Source: Planctomycetota bacterium
Lineage (GTDB): Bacteria > Planctomycetota > Phycisphaerae > WQYP01
DNA: 64,000 nt
Direction of reading: 5' to 3'
NCBI GenBank assembly: GCA_021831565.1
Contig: JAKBMM010000005.1
Coordinates: 1 to 64,000, forward strand
The notes beneath the pieces were generated by a model. It made no database searches. It saw only the letters and a list, made by a program, of their open reading frames with translations, and was not told the origin of the DNA. How positions within the stretch are numbered: the first letter of the stretch is position 1; the number at the start of each line of letters is the position of its first letter. Made by a program: the position numbers and the translations under genes. This document shows, piece by piece, positions 17,006 to 25,923 of this stretch.

Positions 17006-18844
17006 ATGAAATTTCCCACAGCCATTTTGGCGACGTTAATCCTGGCGGGGGGCACGGCCTTCGTGATCACCGCGCCGAAGATGTCGTTTGCCAATCCCTT
17101 GGCCGGCGGGGCGCCAGCCAATGTTCTGATCTATCACAACGATGGCTTCAACGACGGGCAAAACCTTAAGGAAACCGTGTTGACTCCCGATGTCGTCCGC
17201 AGCGCCAACTTCGGCAAGCTCTTGAGTATACATTTGGCCGGGGCCGAAAGCGGCCAGCCGCTGTTCAAGGCGGGTGTGAACATTACGGTGGGACCGCACC
17301 AAGGTGTGCAGAATGTTGTCTTTGTCGCCCTGAATAACGACAGTGTCTGGGCGATCAATGCCGACACCGGCGCGGTTCTGTGGAAGACCAGCCTGCTGAC
17401 CAGATTCCATGGTGTCGCGGATACGGTGGCCGCGGCTGACGGCAACCGCAGTACCGGCAGGGGCCTACCTCTGGAAGACACCCCGGCCATTGATCCAAAC
17501 ACAAACGTGCTCTATGTCGAATGCGAAGAAAGCGAAAAGGGTCCCGGTACGGACGGCGCGCTTCACTGGATCCACATGTTGTCCGCCCTGAACCTTGCCA
17601 ACGGCACCCGCTACGCCAAAACCGTAAACATTGCCGAGGGCACGGCGAATGCCGGTTACATCAGTGGACCCGCAGTTAACAGAATCGGCGGCGGACGCGA
17701 CGTATTTGACGCGCGCGACCTGACCTGCCGCTGCCTGACTCTCGACATGGTCAATCACACTCTCTACATGGCCTGGGGCGACCCCGGTGATGGCGGACCA
17801 TACAATGGCTGGATCGTCGGCTACGATGCCGTCAAAAATAGGGCGGACACTTTGCATCTCCAGGCTCTGTGGTGCGCCGTGCCCAGCGGTCACGGTACCG
17901 GCAGCACGCGCTTTAGCGACGGCGCCGGCGGCATCTGGCAGGGGGGCGGCGGCATAGCCGTGGATGCCCGCGGAAATCTCTATGTAGAGACTGGCAACGG
18001 AACATTCGACACCCAATTGATCAAGGCCCCTTATAGCGGGCGTTTGAACACGGATGTGCCCAACCTGCGAGTGCCTTGCCGCGGCGATTATGGCGATTCC
18101 TGCGTAAAGTTATCTCCGGATTCGGACACCGCACAGCAGGCCGACAACCCCAATGGCTTTGGCCTGCATGTGAGCGATTACTTTACGCCCAAAGACGAGC
18201 AGTCGCTTAATGCCGTCGATCAGGACCTTGGCTCGAGCAGTCCGGTTCTGCTGCCCAATTCCGTAGGCAACGCGCGACACCGGCAACTGATGATCATTAA
18301 CGATAAGCAAGGCACGATTTACCTCCTCGACCGCAACCACATGGGTGGCTACCACGGCAATGCCGCGGGCCGGGGCGGGGGCGCCAACAATGTGGTGCAG
18401 GAGTTGAAACAAGCGACGGGCAGGACATTCAGCACGGGCGCCTTCTATGCCGGAACCAGCGCCAATAGCGGCATGATTTACTATGTCGGGATAGGTAGTT
18501 ACGTCCGGGCTTTTTTGATCTCCCACGCGCGGATTCACGCACGTCCGATAGCGACCTCGCGGACCAGCTATGGCGCCTATAGCTATCCCGGTTCGACTCC
18601 GGAAATATCCGCCCATGGCGGCCGGGACGGAATCCTCTGGACCCTGGATGAACGCCGGGACCGTCTGGTCGCCTACAATGCCTTAAATCTGCATGATCTT
18701 CTGTTCTGCAGCGATCAAGTTGCCGCCGATGCGCTTACGGGGAAAATTGTGACTTTCAACACGCCCATGGTCGCCAATGGCCGCGTCTACGTGGGTACGA
18801 GAGATGCCTTGAACGTCTATGGCCTGGTGGGCGGCTGGCATTGA
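17006..18844 (+). CDS. Secreted PQQ-type beta-propeller protein
   Basis: The 612-residue product begins with a signal peptide (MKFPTAILATLILAGGTAFV) and contains repeats of the quinoprotein/PQQ propeller type, such as VFVALNNDSVWAINADTGAVLWK and GTIYLLDRNHMGG. No heme motif or clear PQQ ligand set was recognised, so it may be a scaffold rather than a dehydrogenase. ATG 17006 was chosen because GAGG (16996-16999) lies 6 bases ahead; ATG 17000 and TTG 16994 are alternatives. It overlaps or nearly abuts the anchored protein upstream and closes the seven-gene run, before tRNA-Thr on the other strand. Confidence 0.82.
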   Translation: MKFPTAILATLILAGGTAFVITAPKMSFANPLAGGAPANVLIYHNDGFNDGQNLKETVLTPDVVRSANFGKLLSIHLAGAESGQPLFKAGVNITVGPHQGVQNVVFVALNNDSVWAINADTGAVLWKTSLLTRFHGVADTVAAADGNRSTGRGLPLEDTPAIDPNTNVLYVECEESEKGPGTDGALHWIHMLSALNLANGTRYAKTVNIAEGTANAGYISGPAVNRIGGGRDVFDARDLTCRCLTLDMVNHTLYMAWGDPGDGGPYNGWIVGYDAVKNRADTLHLQALWCAVPSGHGTGSTRFSDGAGGIWQGGGGIAVDARGNLYVETGNGTFDTQLIKAPYSGRLNTDVPNLRVPCRGDYGDSCVKLSPDSDTAQQADNPNGFGLHVSDYFTPKDEQSLNAVDQDLGSSSPVLLPNSVGNARHRQLMIINDKQGTIYLLDRNHMGGYHGNAAGRGGGANNVVQELKQATGRTFSTGAFYAGTSANSGMIYYVGIGSYVRAFLISHARIHARPIATSRTSYGAYSYPGSTPEISAHGGRDGILWTLDERRDRLVAYNALNLHDLLFCSDQVAADALTGKIVTFNTPMVANGRVYVGTRDALNVYGLVGGWH

Positions 18845-18900
18845 ACCACACCGGGGCGGCGCGATAGATTATGCCGCGCGTGGGCTGGTTCCATTTGAAA

Positions 18901-18972
18901 AGCCGATGGTGGGATTCGAACCCGCAACCTACGGTTTACAAAACCGTTGCTCTGCCATTGAGCTACATCGGC
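18901..18972 (-). tRNA. tRNA-Thr (anticodon TGT)
   Basis: A full cloverleaf folds on the minus strand: acceptor GCCGATG/CATCGGC, D-arm GCTC/GAGC, anticodon stem ACGGT/ACCGT with loop TTTGTAA, and T-loop TTCGAAT. The T-stem GCGGG/CCCAC has one C-A mismatch. The discriminator is T and CCA is not encoded. Confidence 0.94.
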
Positions 18973-19167
18973 GCGAACGTGCAGAAAATCCTTGCAAACG
19001 GCGGTTTTCGCTTGGATTATTCGCATTTTCTTCACCTATGCTATCCGATGGTTTCAGTTCGTCCAAGTTCGCCGAAGTCAGCAATAGTTATCGCCCCCAG
19101 GTTATTCATGTTTGCGATTTTACGGCGCTGCCTATTATGAGTGAAATCATCTTCCCCCAAAAAAAAA

Positions 19168-19196
19168 TGGAAATTTTTCAAACCAACCGGTATGAT
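19168..19196 (+). promoter_or_regulatory. Putative promoter of the small RNA
   Basis: A TGGAAA box (19168-19173) and a TATGAT box (19191-19196) are 17 bp apart and point towards the hairpin-terminator unit downstream. This gives a predicted transcription start near 19203. Confidence 0.45.
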
Positions 19197-19202
19197 GATT
19201 CG

Positions 19203-19313
19203 TATAACAGAGCAGAGTGGATCAGCCGAAGAGGCTGATTCGTTCATGAGTTCCTTCCTTCTCCCCCACGAAAGCCGGTGGTCGTCTCCCACGCGACCAT
19301 CGGCTATTTTTTT
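19203..19313 (+). ncRNA. Putative small regulatory RNA with duplicated UCUCCC motif
   Basis: About 110 nt lie between a candidate promoter and a strong terminator with no coding potential. The transcript would have a first hairpin (ATCAGCC 19221-19227, loop GAAGA, GGCTGAT), a pyrimidine-rich single strand (19251-19267, TTCCTTCCTTCTCCCCC), and the terminator hairpin, whose loop again reads TCTCCCACG. Exposed C-rich UCUCCC tracts are how several known sRNAs pair with Shine-Dalgarno sequences. The rest of the gap (18973-19202 and 19314-19399) shows nothing I can name. Function is inference; expression is untested. Confidence 0.55.
19273..19313 (+). terminator. Rho-independent terminator
   Basis: The arm AGCCGGTGGTCG pairs with CGACCATCGGCT (one G-T pair in a 12 bp stem) around a 9-base loop, followed by A and seven Ts (19307-19313). 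It acts on the + strand, where no protein gene ends nearby. Confidence 0.85.
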
Positions 19314-19399
19314 CCTGTTTCGAAGCGGTAAAGAATAACTGTATGGATGGTTACGATATCCCGCAGCGTATAGCCGCGGATATCCGCTTTCCGATGCGG

Positions 19400-22300
19400 C
19401 TAGGAACATCCTAACGAATTACCGCAATTGAGACACTTGTAGCAGCTTCCGTTACGAACGGTAATGCTGCCGCAGGTGCATACCGGTGCATCGGTGGTAA
19501 GAGCCAGTTGCTGCGAGAGGACATTGCCAAAAGCGGGGGCGGTTGAAACCGACGCGCTGAACCGGCCGCCAGCCAGTGTCGCCACCGCACTGGAAGTCTC
19601 GGATAAGTGGCCGGAGCCATTACTATTACCATTTCCATTACCGCCGCGGACCGGCACCAGCGCCGCAGCGGGGGTTTCATAGTGCTCTAAATCTTCCGGA
19701 ATGGGTTCGTGGCTCCGATTCATACCGCCATTGCCATTGCCGTGCCCACTGGAGTCGCTGGCCCCGGCGATTTTGGCGGCGGCCGGTACGGAATGTCCCG
19801 GTGCGCCGGAATTGGCGACGTGATAACCGGGTACAAACTTCATTCCCAGCCACCGCACCAGGTAGTCAATCGGACTTTTAGCGAATGGAATATCCGGATT
19901 GGTGGTGATACCGGCCGGTTCGAAACGCATGTACGCGAATTTGCGGACAATGGCGTCTAAGGGTACGCCATACTGGAGATTGAGCGATATCAGCGTGGCG
20001 ATGGTATCCATCAACCCACCGACGGTGCTGCCCTGCTTGGCCATGGTGATGAACACCTCGCCGGGACTGCCGTCATCAAACAGGCCGCAGGTGATATACC
20101 CCTCATGGCCGACGATATCGAATTTATGAGTGATGCTCGGCCGCGTGTCGGGCAGACGCCGCCGCAATGGCCGTTCCACCACTTTTTCCACGACACGTTC
20201 AACCAGGGAGCCTGCCGGACCGACTTTCACACCGCCGGCAGGTACGGCTCCGTTTCCCAGTAAGGAAGGGCTGGAATCTGAGCAGGGAGGACAGGATGCG
20301 GACGATTCGACTTTGAGCGTGTCAATTTCCGCATCGTCGGCGGCGTCGTCATCGGCGGTACGGTTGAGCGGCTGGCTGAGTTTCGAGCCGTCGCGGTACA
20401 GCGCCACGGCCTTGAGTCCCAGTCGCCAAGCTTCGCGGTAAGCCTCTTCCATATCGGCTACGTTTACCTCGTTGGGGAGATTGATGGTCTTGCTGATCGC
20501 GCCGCTGATGAACGGCTGCACCGCCGCCATCATTTTTATATGTCCGATATGGTGGATAAATCGCCGGCCTTTGCGTCCGCACCTGTTGGCACAATCGAAA
20601 ACGCTCAGGTGTTCCGGTTTCAGGTGAGGAGCGCCTTGGACCGTCTGCGAACCACAGATCACGTCGCCGGCTTCGCGAATCTGGCGCCGGGTAAAGCCCA
20701 AGGCCCGTAAAAGGTTGAAGGAATTTTTTCGCCATTGCTCGGCGCTAAACCCAAGGCGGGTCATCGTCGCCTCGCCGAGTGTCCAGGGAGAAAAGGCGAA
20801 GGCCAGCTCGAAAACAGAAGGCAGGCAAGCCTCTATTTTTGCCAGTTCTTCCTCCGTGAAGCCCTTCGCCTTAAGGGAATCGGTATGGATGTGCGGGGCG
20901 CCCTTCAGGGTGAGCGTGCCCAGCGCATAGGTCATGATGTCCTTGATCTGGTCGGGAGCGTAGCCAAGGTTCTTCAATGCCGGCGCCAACGACTGATTGG
21001 CTATTTTGAAATAACCGCCGCCGGCGAGTTTCTTGAACTTCACCAAGGCGAAGTCCGGCTCCACGCCGGTGGTGTCGCAATCCATCAACAGGCCGATCGT
21101 GCCGGTGGGGGCGATCACCGTGGTCTGGGCGTTGCGGTAGCCGTACTTTTCACCCAGTCGCACGGCGCGGTCCCAAGCCTGGCGCGCCGTTGAGAGTAAT
21201 TGTTCGTTTGCCGTTGGATCATCGCTGAACCAGGCGGAATCGATCGCGAGCGGTTTGGTGGCAAGCCCTTCGTACTGTTGGTTGGCCCAAGCCGCGGCGC
21301 GGTGATTGCGCATCACCCGCAGCATGTCCGCCCGATTGGCGTGATAACCGGCAAATGGGCCTAATTCCCTGGCCATTTCCGCGGACGTGGCATAACTTTC
21401 CGCGGTCATCAGGGCGGTGATGGCGCCGCAAATTGCCCGTGCTTTGTCGCTGTCGTAGGCGATGCCGCCGGCCATCAACATGGTTCCAATGTTGGCGTAT
21501 CCCAAGCCCAGCGTGCGGTATTCGTAGCTTAAACGGGCGATTTCGCGGCTGGGGTAGGCCGCCATCAGCACCGAAATTTCCAGCACGATGGTCCAGAGCC
21601 GACAGGCGTGGCGGAACCCGTCGATATCGAAGCGGCGGGTATCGAGATTATAAAACTTCATCAGGTTGATGGAAGCCAGATTGCATGCGGTATTGTCCAG
21701 GAACATGTACTCGCTGCACGGGTTGCTGGCGTTGATGCGGCCGCTCTGCGGGCAGGTGTGCCACTGGTTGATGGTGTCGTCATACTGCACGCCCGGGTCG
21801 GCGCAGCGCCAGGCGGCGAAGGCGATCTGTTCCCATAGATGGCGGGCCTTGCATGTTTTGTGAACCTTGCCGTCGGTCCGACGGATGAGTTGCCAGTCGC
21901 CGTCCGTATCCAGGGCTTTCATGAACCTGTCGGGCACGCGGACGGAGTTGTTGGAATTCTGGCCGGCAACGGTGGCGTAGGCCTCGCCATTGAAATCATA
22001 ATCAAGCTTCAGATCGAGTTTCTCGGCCGCTTCCCGCTGTTCCCGGGAGAGGTGTTTGACTCCTTCCACCATGGCCGCGACTTTGATCTCTTCGCGGACT
22101 TTCCAGTTGATGAATGCTTCAATGTCGGGATGATCCAGGTCCAGACAGACCATTTTGGCCGCGCGGCGGGTGGTGCCGCCGGATTTGATCGCTCCAGCGG
22201 CGCGGTCCCCGATGCGCAGGAAACTCATCAGGCCGGAAGATTTCCCGCCGCCGGAAAGCGGTTCATTTTCCCCGCGCAGCCTGGAGAAATTGGTCCCGGT

Positions 22301-22942
22301 GCCCGAGCCATACTTGAAAAGGCGCGCTTCCCGCACCCACAGGTCCATGATGCCGCCTTCATTAACCAAGTCATCATTCACACTCTGGATAAAGCAGGCG
22401 TGCGGTTGCGGATGCGTGTAAGCGTCGGCGGCCTGTTCCAGTTGATGGGTTTTGGGGTTCACAAACCAATGTCCCTGCGAAGGCCCCGTCAAGCCGTAGG
22501 CGTAATTCAGACCGGTGTTGAACCACTGCGGCGAGTTCGGCGCCGCCATCTGGTTCAGAAGCATGTGGGCGATCTCATCATAAAAGACTTGGGCGTCTTG
22601 CTTGCTATCGAAGTAGCCGTACTGGTTGCCCCAGTGCGTCCAGCAGCCGGCCAGGCGATGCACCACCTGCCGGACCGACTTTTCCGGTCCGGTTTTCGGC
22701 TTACCATCTACATCCAAGATTGGTTTTCCATCCGCATCCGCCTGGGGCACTCCCGCTTTGCGAAAATACTTGCTGGCCATGATGTCGGTGGCGAGTTGCG
22801 ACCACGATGCCGGAACTTCGACGTCTTTCATTTCAAAAACCACCGTACCATCGACATTGCTGATGCGGCTGGTGCGTTTGGCGTAAGAAACGGCGGCGTA
22901 AACATCCGCACCCGATTGGGTAAACCGACGATCGATTTTCAT
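19400..22942 (-). CDS. nrdJ: Adenosylcobalamin-dependent ribonucleotide reductase (class II)
   Basis: NrdJ reduces ribonucleotides to deoxyribonucleotides using an adenosylcobalamin-derived radical. The 1180-residue protein carries SPQWFNTGLNYAYG and CFIQSVNDD near the N-terminus, the radical motif N-x-C-x-E in NPCSEYMFLDNTACNLASIN near residue 405-420, APTGTIGLLMDCDTTGVEPD, and a C-terminal Cys-rich zinc-type tail with CTCGSITVRN and CYKCLNCG motifs preceded by a Gly/Asn-rich linker. ATG 22942 follows GGAGTAATC. The dcd gene for dCTP deaminase lies upstream on the same strand; operator-like palindromes sit between them. No NrdA/NrdB gene was seen in the window. Confidence 0.96.
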   Translation of the reverse strand: MKIDRRFTQSGADVYAAVSYAKRTSRISNVDGTVVFEMKDVEVPASWSQLATDIMASKYFRKAGVPQADADGKPILDVDGKPKTGPEKSVRQVVHRLAGCWTHWGNQYGYFDSKQDAQVFYDEIAHMLLNQMAAPNSPQWFNTGLNYAYGLTGPSQGHWFVNPKTHQLEQAADAYTHPQPHACFIQSVNDDLVNEGGIMDLWVREARLFKYGSGTGTNFSRLRGENEPLSGGGKSSGLMSFLRIGDRAAGAIKSGGTTRRAAKMVCLDLDHPDIEAFINWKVREEIKVAAMVEGVKHLSREQREAAEKLDLKLDYDFNGEAYATVAGQNSNNSVRVPDRFMKALDTDGDWQLIRRTDGKVHKTCKARHLWEQIAFAAWRCADPGVQYDDTINQWHTCPQSGRINASNPCSEYMFLDNTACNLASINLMKFYNLDTRRFDIDGFRHACRLWTIVLEISVLMAAYPSREIARLSYEYRTLGLGYANIGTMLMAGGIAYDSDKARAICGAITALMTAESYATSAEMARELGPFAGYHANRADMLRVMRNHRAAAWANQQYEGLATKPLAIDSAWFSDDPTANEQLLSTARQAWDRAVRLGEKYGYRNAQTTVIAPTGTIGLLMDCDTTGVEPDFALVKFKKLAGGGYFKIANQSLAPALKNLGYAPDQIKDIMTYALGTLTLKGAPHIHTDSLKAKGFTEEELAKIEACLPSVFELAFAFSPWTLGEATMTRLGFSAEQWRKNSFNLLRALGFTRRQIREAGDVICGSQTVQGAPHLKPEHLSVFDCANRCGRKGRRFIHHIGHIKMMAAVQPFISGAISKTINLPNEVNVADMEEAYREAWRLGLKAVALYRDGSKLSQPLNRTADDDAADDAEIDTLKVESSASCPPCSDSSPSLLGNGAVPAGGVKVGPAGSLVERVVEKVVERPLRRRLPDTRPSITHKFDIVGHEGYITCGLFDDGSPGEVFITMAKQGSTVGGLMDTIATLISLNLQYGVPLDAIVRKFAYMRFEPAGITTNPDIPFAKSPIDYLVRWLGMKFVPGYHVANSGAPGHSVPAAAKIAGASDSSGHGNGNGGMNRSHEPIPEDLEHYETPAAALVPVRGGNGNGNSNGSGHLSETSSAVATLAGGRFSASVSTAPAFGNVLSQQLALTTDAPVCTCGSITVRNGSCYKCLNCGNSLGCS

Positions 22943-22973
22943 GATTACTCCTGCTTGTGTGTCCCCAGGCTTG

Positions 22974-23044
22974 TTTTAGAATGATATTGCGGTTCCCGCT
23001 GTTTTCTAAAACAGGAATCCTGGAATCCGTACCTGTTTCTAAAC
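22974..23044 (-). promoter_or_regulatory. Operator-like palindromes upstream of nrdJ
   Basis: Three related boxes lie in the nrdJ 5' region: TTTTAGAA (22974-22981), the 16 bp palindrome CTGTTTTCTAAAACAG (22999-23014), and GTTTCTAAAC (23035-23044). The shared core is TTCTAAA or its complement. The pattern suggests binding by a dimeric repressor. It does not match the NrdR box as I know it, and no cobalamin riboswitch was recognised. Confidence 0.45.
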
Positions 23045-23127
23045 GCCGGCGACATCCCATCCTGCGACATCGCCGGCCACCGGTAGTTGCCGCGCCTCCG
23101 TGTTTCGCGGCTTTCCGTCTGGACCGG

Positions 23128-23682
23128 TCAATCCACCCGCGGTAGCGTCAGACCGGATTGATTCTGGTACTTCCCTTTTTTGTCCGCATAGCTGGTGCGG
23201 CAGACTTTTTCACCACGCAGAAAAATGATCTGGGCGATGCCTTCATTGGCATAAATTTTGGCCGGCAGCGGCGTGGTGTTGGAAATCTCGATGGTGATCC
23301 GTCCCTTCCATTCCGGTTCCAGCGGAGTTACGTTCACGATGATCCCGCAGCGGGCATACGTGCTCTTGCCCACGCAAATCGCCAGGATGTTGCGCGGAAT
23401 CTCGAAGTACTCCACGGTTTCGCACAGTGCGAAACTGTTGGGCGGAATAAGCACATGGCCGGCGGTGTCGGCATCCACGTCTACGAAACCGCGGGGGGAA
23501 AAATTTTTGGGATCAACCACTTCCGAGTTTACGTTGGTAAAGATTTTGAATTTCGAGCCTACGCGCACGTCATAGCCGTAACTCGATACCCCGTAGCTTA
23601 CGCAACCGGTTCGCTTGACGGACTGCTCAAAGGGTTCGATCCGAACCTCTTCCTGAATCTGATAATCAGCAAGAATGCCCAT
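23128..23682 (-). CDS. dcd: dCTP deaminase
   Basis: Dcd converts dCTP to dUTP, feeding thymidylate synthesis. The 184-residue protein has the family signatures [44 protein letters not shown] and [23 protein letters not shown], which include the Ser, Arg and catalytic Glu residues. The ATG at 23682 has GGTGA seven bases ahead; the longer open frame to a GTG at 23796 adds a non-conserved lead. Position beside nrdJ, on the same strand, fits a shared deoxynucleotide role. Whether it is the bifunctional dUMP-forming type was not settled. Confidence 0.95.
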   Translation of the reverse strand: MGILADYQIQEEVRIEPFEQSVKRTGCVSYGVSSYGYDVRVGSKFKIFTNVNSEVVDPKNFSPRGFVDVDADTAGHVLIPPNSFALCETVEYFEIPRNILAICVGKSTYARCGIIVNVTPLEPEWKGRITIEISNTTPLPAKIYANEGIAQIIFLRGEKVCRTSYADKKGKYQNQSGLTLPRVD

Positions 23683-23895
23683 GATGTCACCGTGCTCTGA
23701 GCGCTCCAGCGCCTCGCCTGACTGCCGATATGGAAGGCAGGTTCGGTTTCTGTTAGCATATCGCAACTCCGCTGCCAGCTCAAGAAGTGTTGCCACACCA
23801 TGAAGGAGTCTGCGGCCGTTGCATTGGGCCCATCATTTTCTCACAGGAAACCACTTTCCCGTGTGTTAAGGTTCTGATAAGACCCGACTTGAGTA

Positions 23896-23923
23896 ACTAT
23901 ACCGCTATATCTTGTGGTGTCAA
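23896..23923 (-). promoter_or_regulatory. Sigma70-type promoter, minus strand (towards dcd)
   Basis: On the minus strand TTGACA (23918-23923) and TATAGT (23896-23901) are 16 bp apart, a close match to the consensus. It would give a leader of about 200 nt before dcd. A weaker pair TTGAGC-17-TATGCT lies nearer to dcd. Apart from these, the 308 bp dcd-mutY gap shows no gene. Confidence 0.65.
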
Positions 23924-23942
23924 GTCATTTTTTAACTAAATA

Positions 23943-23972
23943 TTGACAAACAGGTTTTCCACAACGTAAACT
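23943..23972 (+). promoter_or_regulatory. Putative promoter of mutY
   Basis: TTGACA (23943-23948) and TAAACT (23967-23972) are 18 bp apart, facing mutY and divergent from the dcd promoter. The spacer contains TTTTCCACA, one base from a DnaA box; a single site means little. Confidence 0.5.
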
Positions 23973-23990
23973 CTTTTAGCCACAGCAGTT

Positions 23991-25163
23991 GTGGTATTAA
24001 AAAAATGGGCACTATTGGTGGTAGTCGTAAAGAGTTTACCGTGGACATGTCGCTGTTCGGACAGGCTTTTAGCTTGGTTTGCTCGCAACCAACGCGATTT
24101 ACCGTGGCGGCGCACTCGCGACCCCTATGCCATCTGGCTTTCAGAAATGATGCTTCAACAGACGAGGGTAGAGAGCGTCGTTGCCTATTTCCAGAGGTTT
24201 TTGCGCCGTTTTCCCACCCTGGACTCGCTGGCCGCGGCGTCGCAGGAAGAAGTTCTCAAGCTTTGGTCGGGACTGGGCTATTACCGCCGCGCCCGCCAGT
24301 TGCACCAGGCGTCGCGCCGCATGGCCGGCGGCCGGGAAAAACAGATTCCATCAACATATAAAGAATTAATAAAACTACCGGGCGTCGGCCGCTATACCGC
24401 CGGCGCCATCGCCAGCATCGCCTTCGGCGAGCCAGTTCCCGCGCTCGACGGCAACGTCATGCGCGTGTTGACGCGGCTGCTGGCCCTGCCGGATGATCTG
24501 GCGCGCCAAGCGACGCGGAACAAACTCCAGCAAATCGCGGCAACCCTTGTACCGGAAAAAAATCCCGGCGATTACAACCAGGCCATGATGGAACTCGGCG
24601 CGACTCTTTGCACGCCGCGTCATCCCGCCTGCGGGTCATGTCCCCTGCGCCGCCTGTGCCGCGCGCGGGACGCCGGGAATCCCGAAAAGTTTCCCGTCAA
24701 AGCCGCCCGCGGAAAGGCCCCGCGGGTCAAGTGCACCTCCGTTGTGGTGCGACAAAATGGAAAATGGTTGCTGCTCCGGCGGCCCGCCGGCGGTCTCTGG
24801 GAGCATCTGTGGGAGTTCCCCACGCTGAGTCGGTCAAAACAAGATTTATCCCCGGCCGAAGTTCAGCGACGGATCGGGCGAATGCTGGGCCTGGACGCCC
24901 AGGTGAAAAGCCAGGATATCCGATTGCGGCATCAGCTCACTCATCGCCGTATGGAATATCGCGTGTTTGCCGCCACAGCCATCCGCCGGCCGAAAAAAAT
25001 TTCCTTGCCCCTTTGCGGCCCGGGCCGCTATGAGGCGTATCGCTGGGTCGCCGATCTTGATGAGGTTCCCGTGGCCGGCATCACGCGTAAAATCCTGGAG
25101 GAGGTTCGTGCTAATTTGATTACCCGCCGCCATGGAAAGATTGCCAAGCTGGACGGCGTATAA
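23991..25163 (+). CDS. mutY: A/G-specific adenine glycosylase MutY
   Basis: MutY removes adenine mispaired with 8-oxoguanine. Residues show the helix-hairpin-helix glycosylase domain (WLSEMMLQQTRVE, LPGVGRYTAGAIASIAFG, and ALDGNVMRV with the catalytic Asp), the [4Fe-4S] loop CTPRHPACGSCPLRRLC with the C-x6-C-x2-C-x5-C spacing, and a C-terminal NUDIX-like region that recognises 8-oxoG (VVVRQNGKWLLLRRPAGGLWEHLWEFP). The start is uncertain: the GTG at 23991 lies some 20 residues ahead of the conserved SDRLLAWFARNQRDLPWR. The gene is monocistronic with a candidate promoter just upstream. Confidence 0.95.
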   Translation: MVLKKWALLVVVVKSLPWTCRCSDRLLAWFARNQRDLPWRRTRDPYAIWLSEMMLQQTRVESVVAYFQRFLRRFPTLDSLAAASQEEVLKLWSGLGYYRRARQLHQASRRMAGGREKQIPSTYKELIKLPGVGRYTAGAIASIAFGEPVPALDGNVMRVLTRLLALPDDLARQATRNKLQQIAATLVPEKNPGDYNQAMMELGATLCTPRHPACGSCPLRRLCRARDAGNPEKFPVKAARGKAPRVKCTSVVVRQNGKWLLLRRPAGGLWEHLWEFPTLSRSKQDLSPAEVQRRIGRMLGLDAQVKSQDIRLRHQLTHRRMEYRVFAATAIRRPKKISLPLCGPGRYEAYRWVADLDEVPVAGITRKILEEVRANLITRRHGKIAKLDGV

Positions 25164-25290
25164 ACCGATTCGCCGTGTATACTTCCGGTTCTGACGGAGT
25201 TTCGCGCGGTGGTCAAGAACGACCGATGAGGGCGCCGGCCCTACATTTTTGTGGTGGGAACACCCGCGCTCTTCGGTTCTTGCTGATTTA

Positions 25291-25923
25291 TCAGGGAGGG
25301 AACCAGGATTGAAGGGTCTTCTTGAATTTCAAAAATGCCCGATCGGCGCAGCGATCCAAACCCACCTCCCTGGCCATATCATCGTATAGCGAGGAGGTGC
25401 GCGGCCGTTTCATTTCAAGCAGCACGGCTTCAAGAGCTTCTTTCGGTCGAAGTGGTTTCACCCGGCCCGCCGCCAGAAACCCCTTTTGTTCAAGCCAGTG
25501 ACGTAATGGTAATGCCGGTTTTTTTTCCCTCCAACCAAGAATCCTATCGACCACCGGTGAATCTGACCATATCCATGCCTCAAGCTCAGGTTCGATCACC
25601 ACTGCGGCCGCCCGGTTCGACCAACCCGCCTTTGGCAATTCGCGTTCAACGATTGTCTCCGTGTCTTGGGCACTCGCCTTGGTCCCCGAGCCTTCACAAT
25701 CAAACAGCACGATTGCGTGTTCGTATATCCTTGTGAATGCACTTAGAAATTGTGCGCTGCGGACCCGGCAGCCGGTATCTTTTTGCGGATGGCGGTATAC
25801 ATCAAAGGTGATGTTCCGGATACGCAGCGCTTGCGGTCTGCACAGAGCGCTACGGACTGCGGCTTCCATGCTTTTGTCGGCCACCAAAACCACAAGGTCT
25901 TTATGCGGCGCCGTTTGGTTCAC
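25291..25923 (-). CDS. Hypothetical partner of the AAA ATPase (possible TOPRIM/DUF4276-like)
   Basis: The 210-residue protein starts at a GTG that overlaps the stop of the ATPase gene (GTGA), so translation is probably coupled. It begins KDLVVLVADKSMEAAVRSAL and contains HAIVLFDCEGSGTKAS, then VVIEPELEAWIW. A strand-turn followed by a D-x-E type motif is how small TOPRIM-like nuclease partners of AAA15/OLD-like ATPases look, but the first acidic residue of the TOPRIM motif is not clear here, so the family remains open. It has no signal peptide or TM segment. A defence role is suggested by the pairing, not shown. Confidence 0.65.
   Translation of the reverse strand: MNQTAPHKDLVVLVADKSMEAAVRSALCRPQALRIRNITFDVYRHPQKDTGCRVRSAQFLSAFTRIYEHAIVLFDCEGSGTKASAQDTETIVERELPKAGWSNRAAAVVIEPELEAWIWSDSPVVDRILGWREKKPALPLRHWLEQKGFLAAGRVKPLRPKEALEAVLLEMKRPRTSSLYDDMAREVGLDRCADRAFLKFKKTLQSWFPP

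Noticed and set aside
19041..19409. Minus-strand open frame over the small-RNA region
   Set aside because: It has no ribosome binding site, no recognisable domain and covers the terminator and the nrdJ 3' end; the RNA structure explains the region better.
22943..23127. Adenosylcobalamin riboswitch before nrdJ
   Set aside because: The expected B12-box and multi-helix arrangement was not found; only short palindromes and CAGGATTCCTG-type repeats are present.
23949..23966. Replication origin based on TTTTCCACA near mutY
   Set aside because: A single, mismatched DnaA-box-like site with no dnaA, no cluster of boxes and no AT-rich unwinding region beyond a normal promoter.
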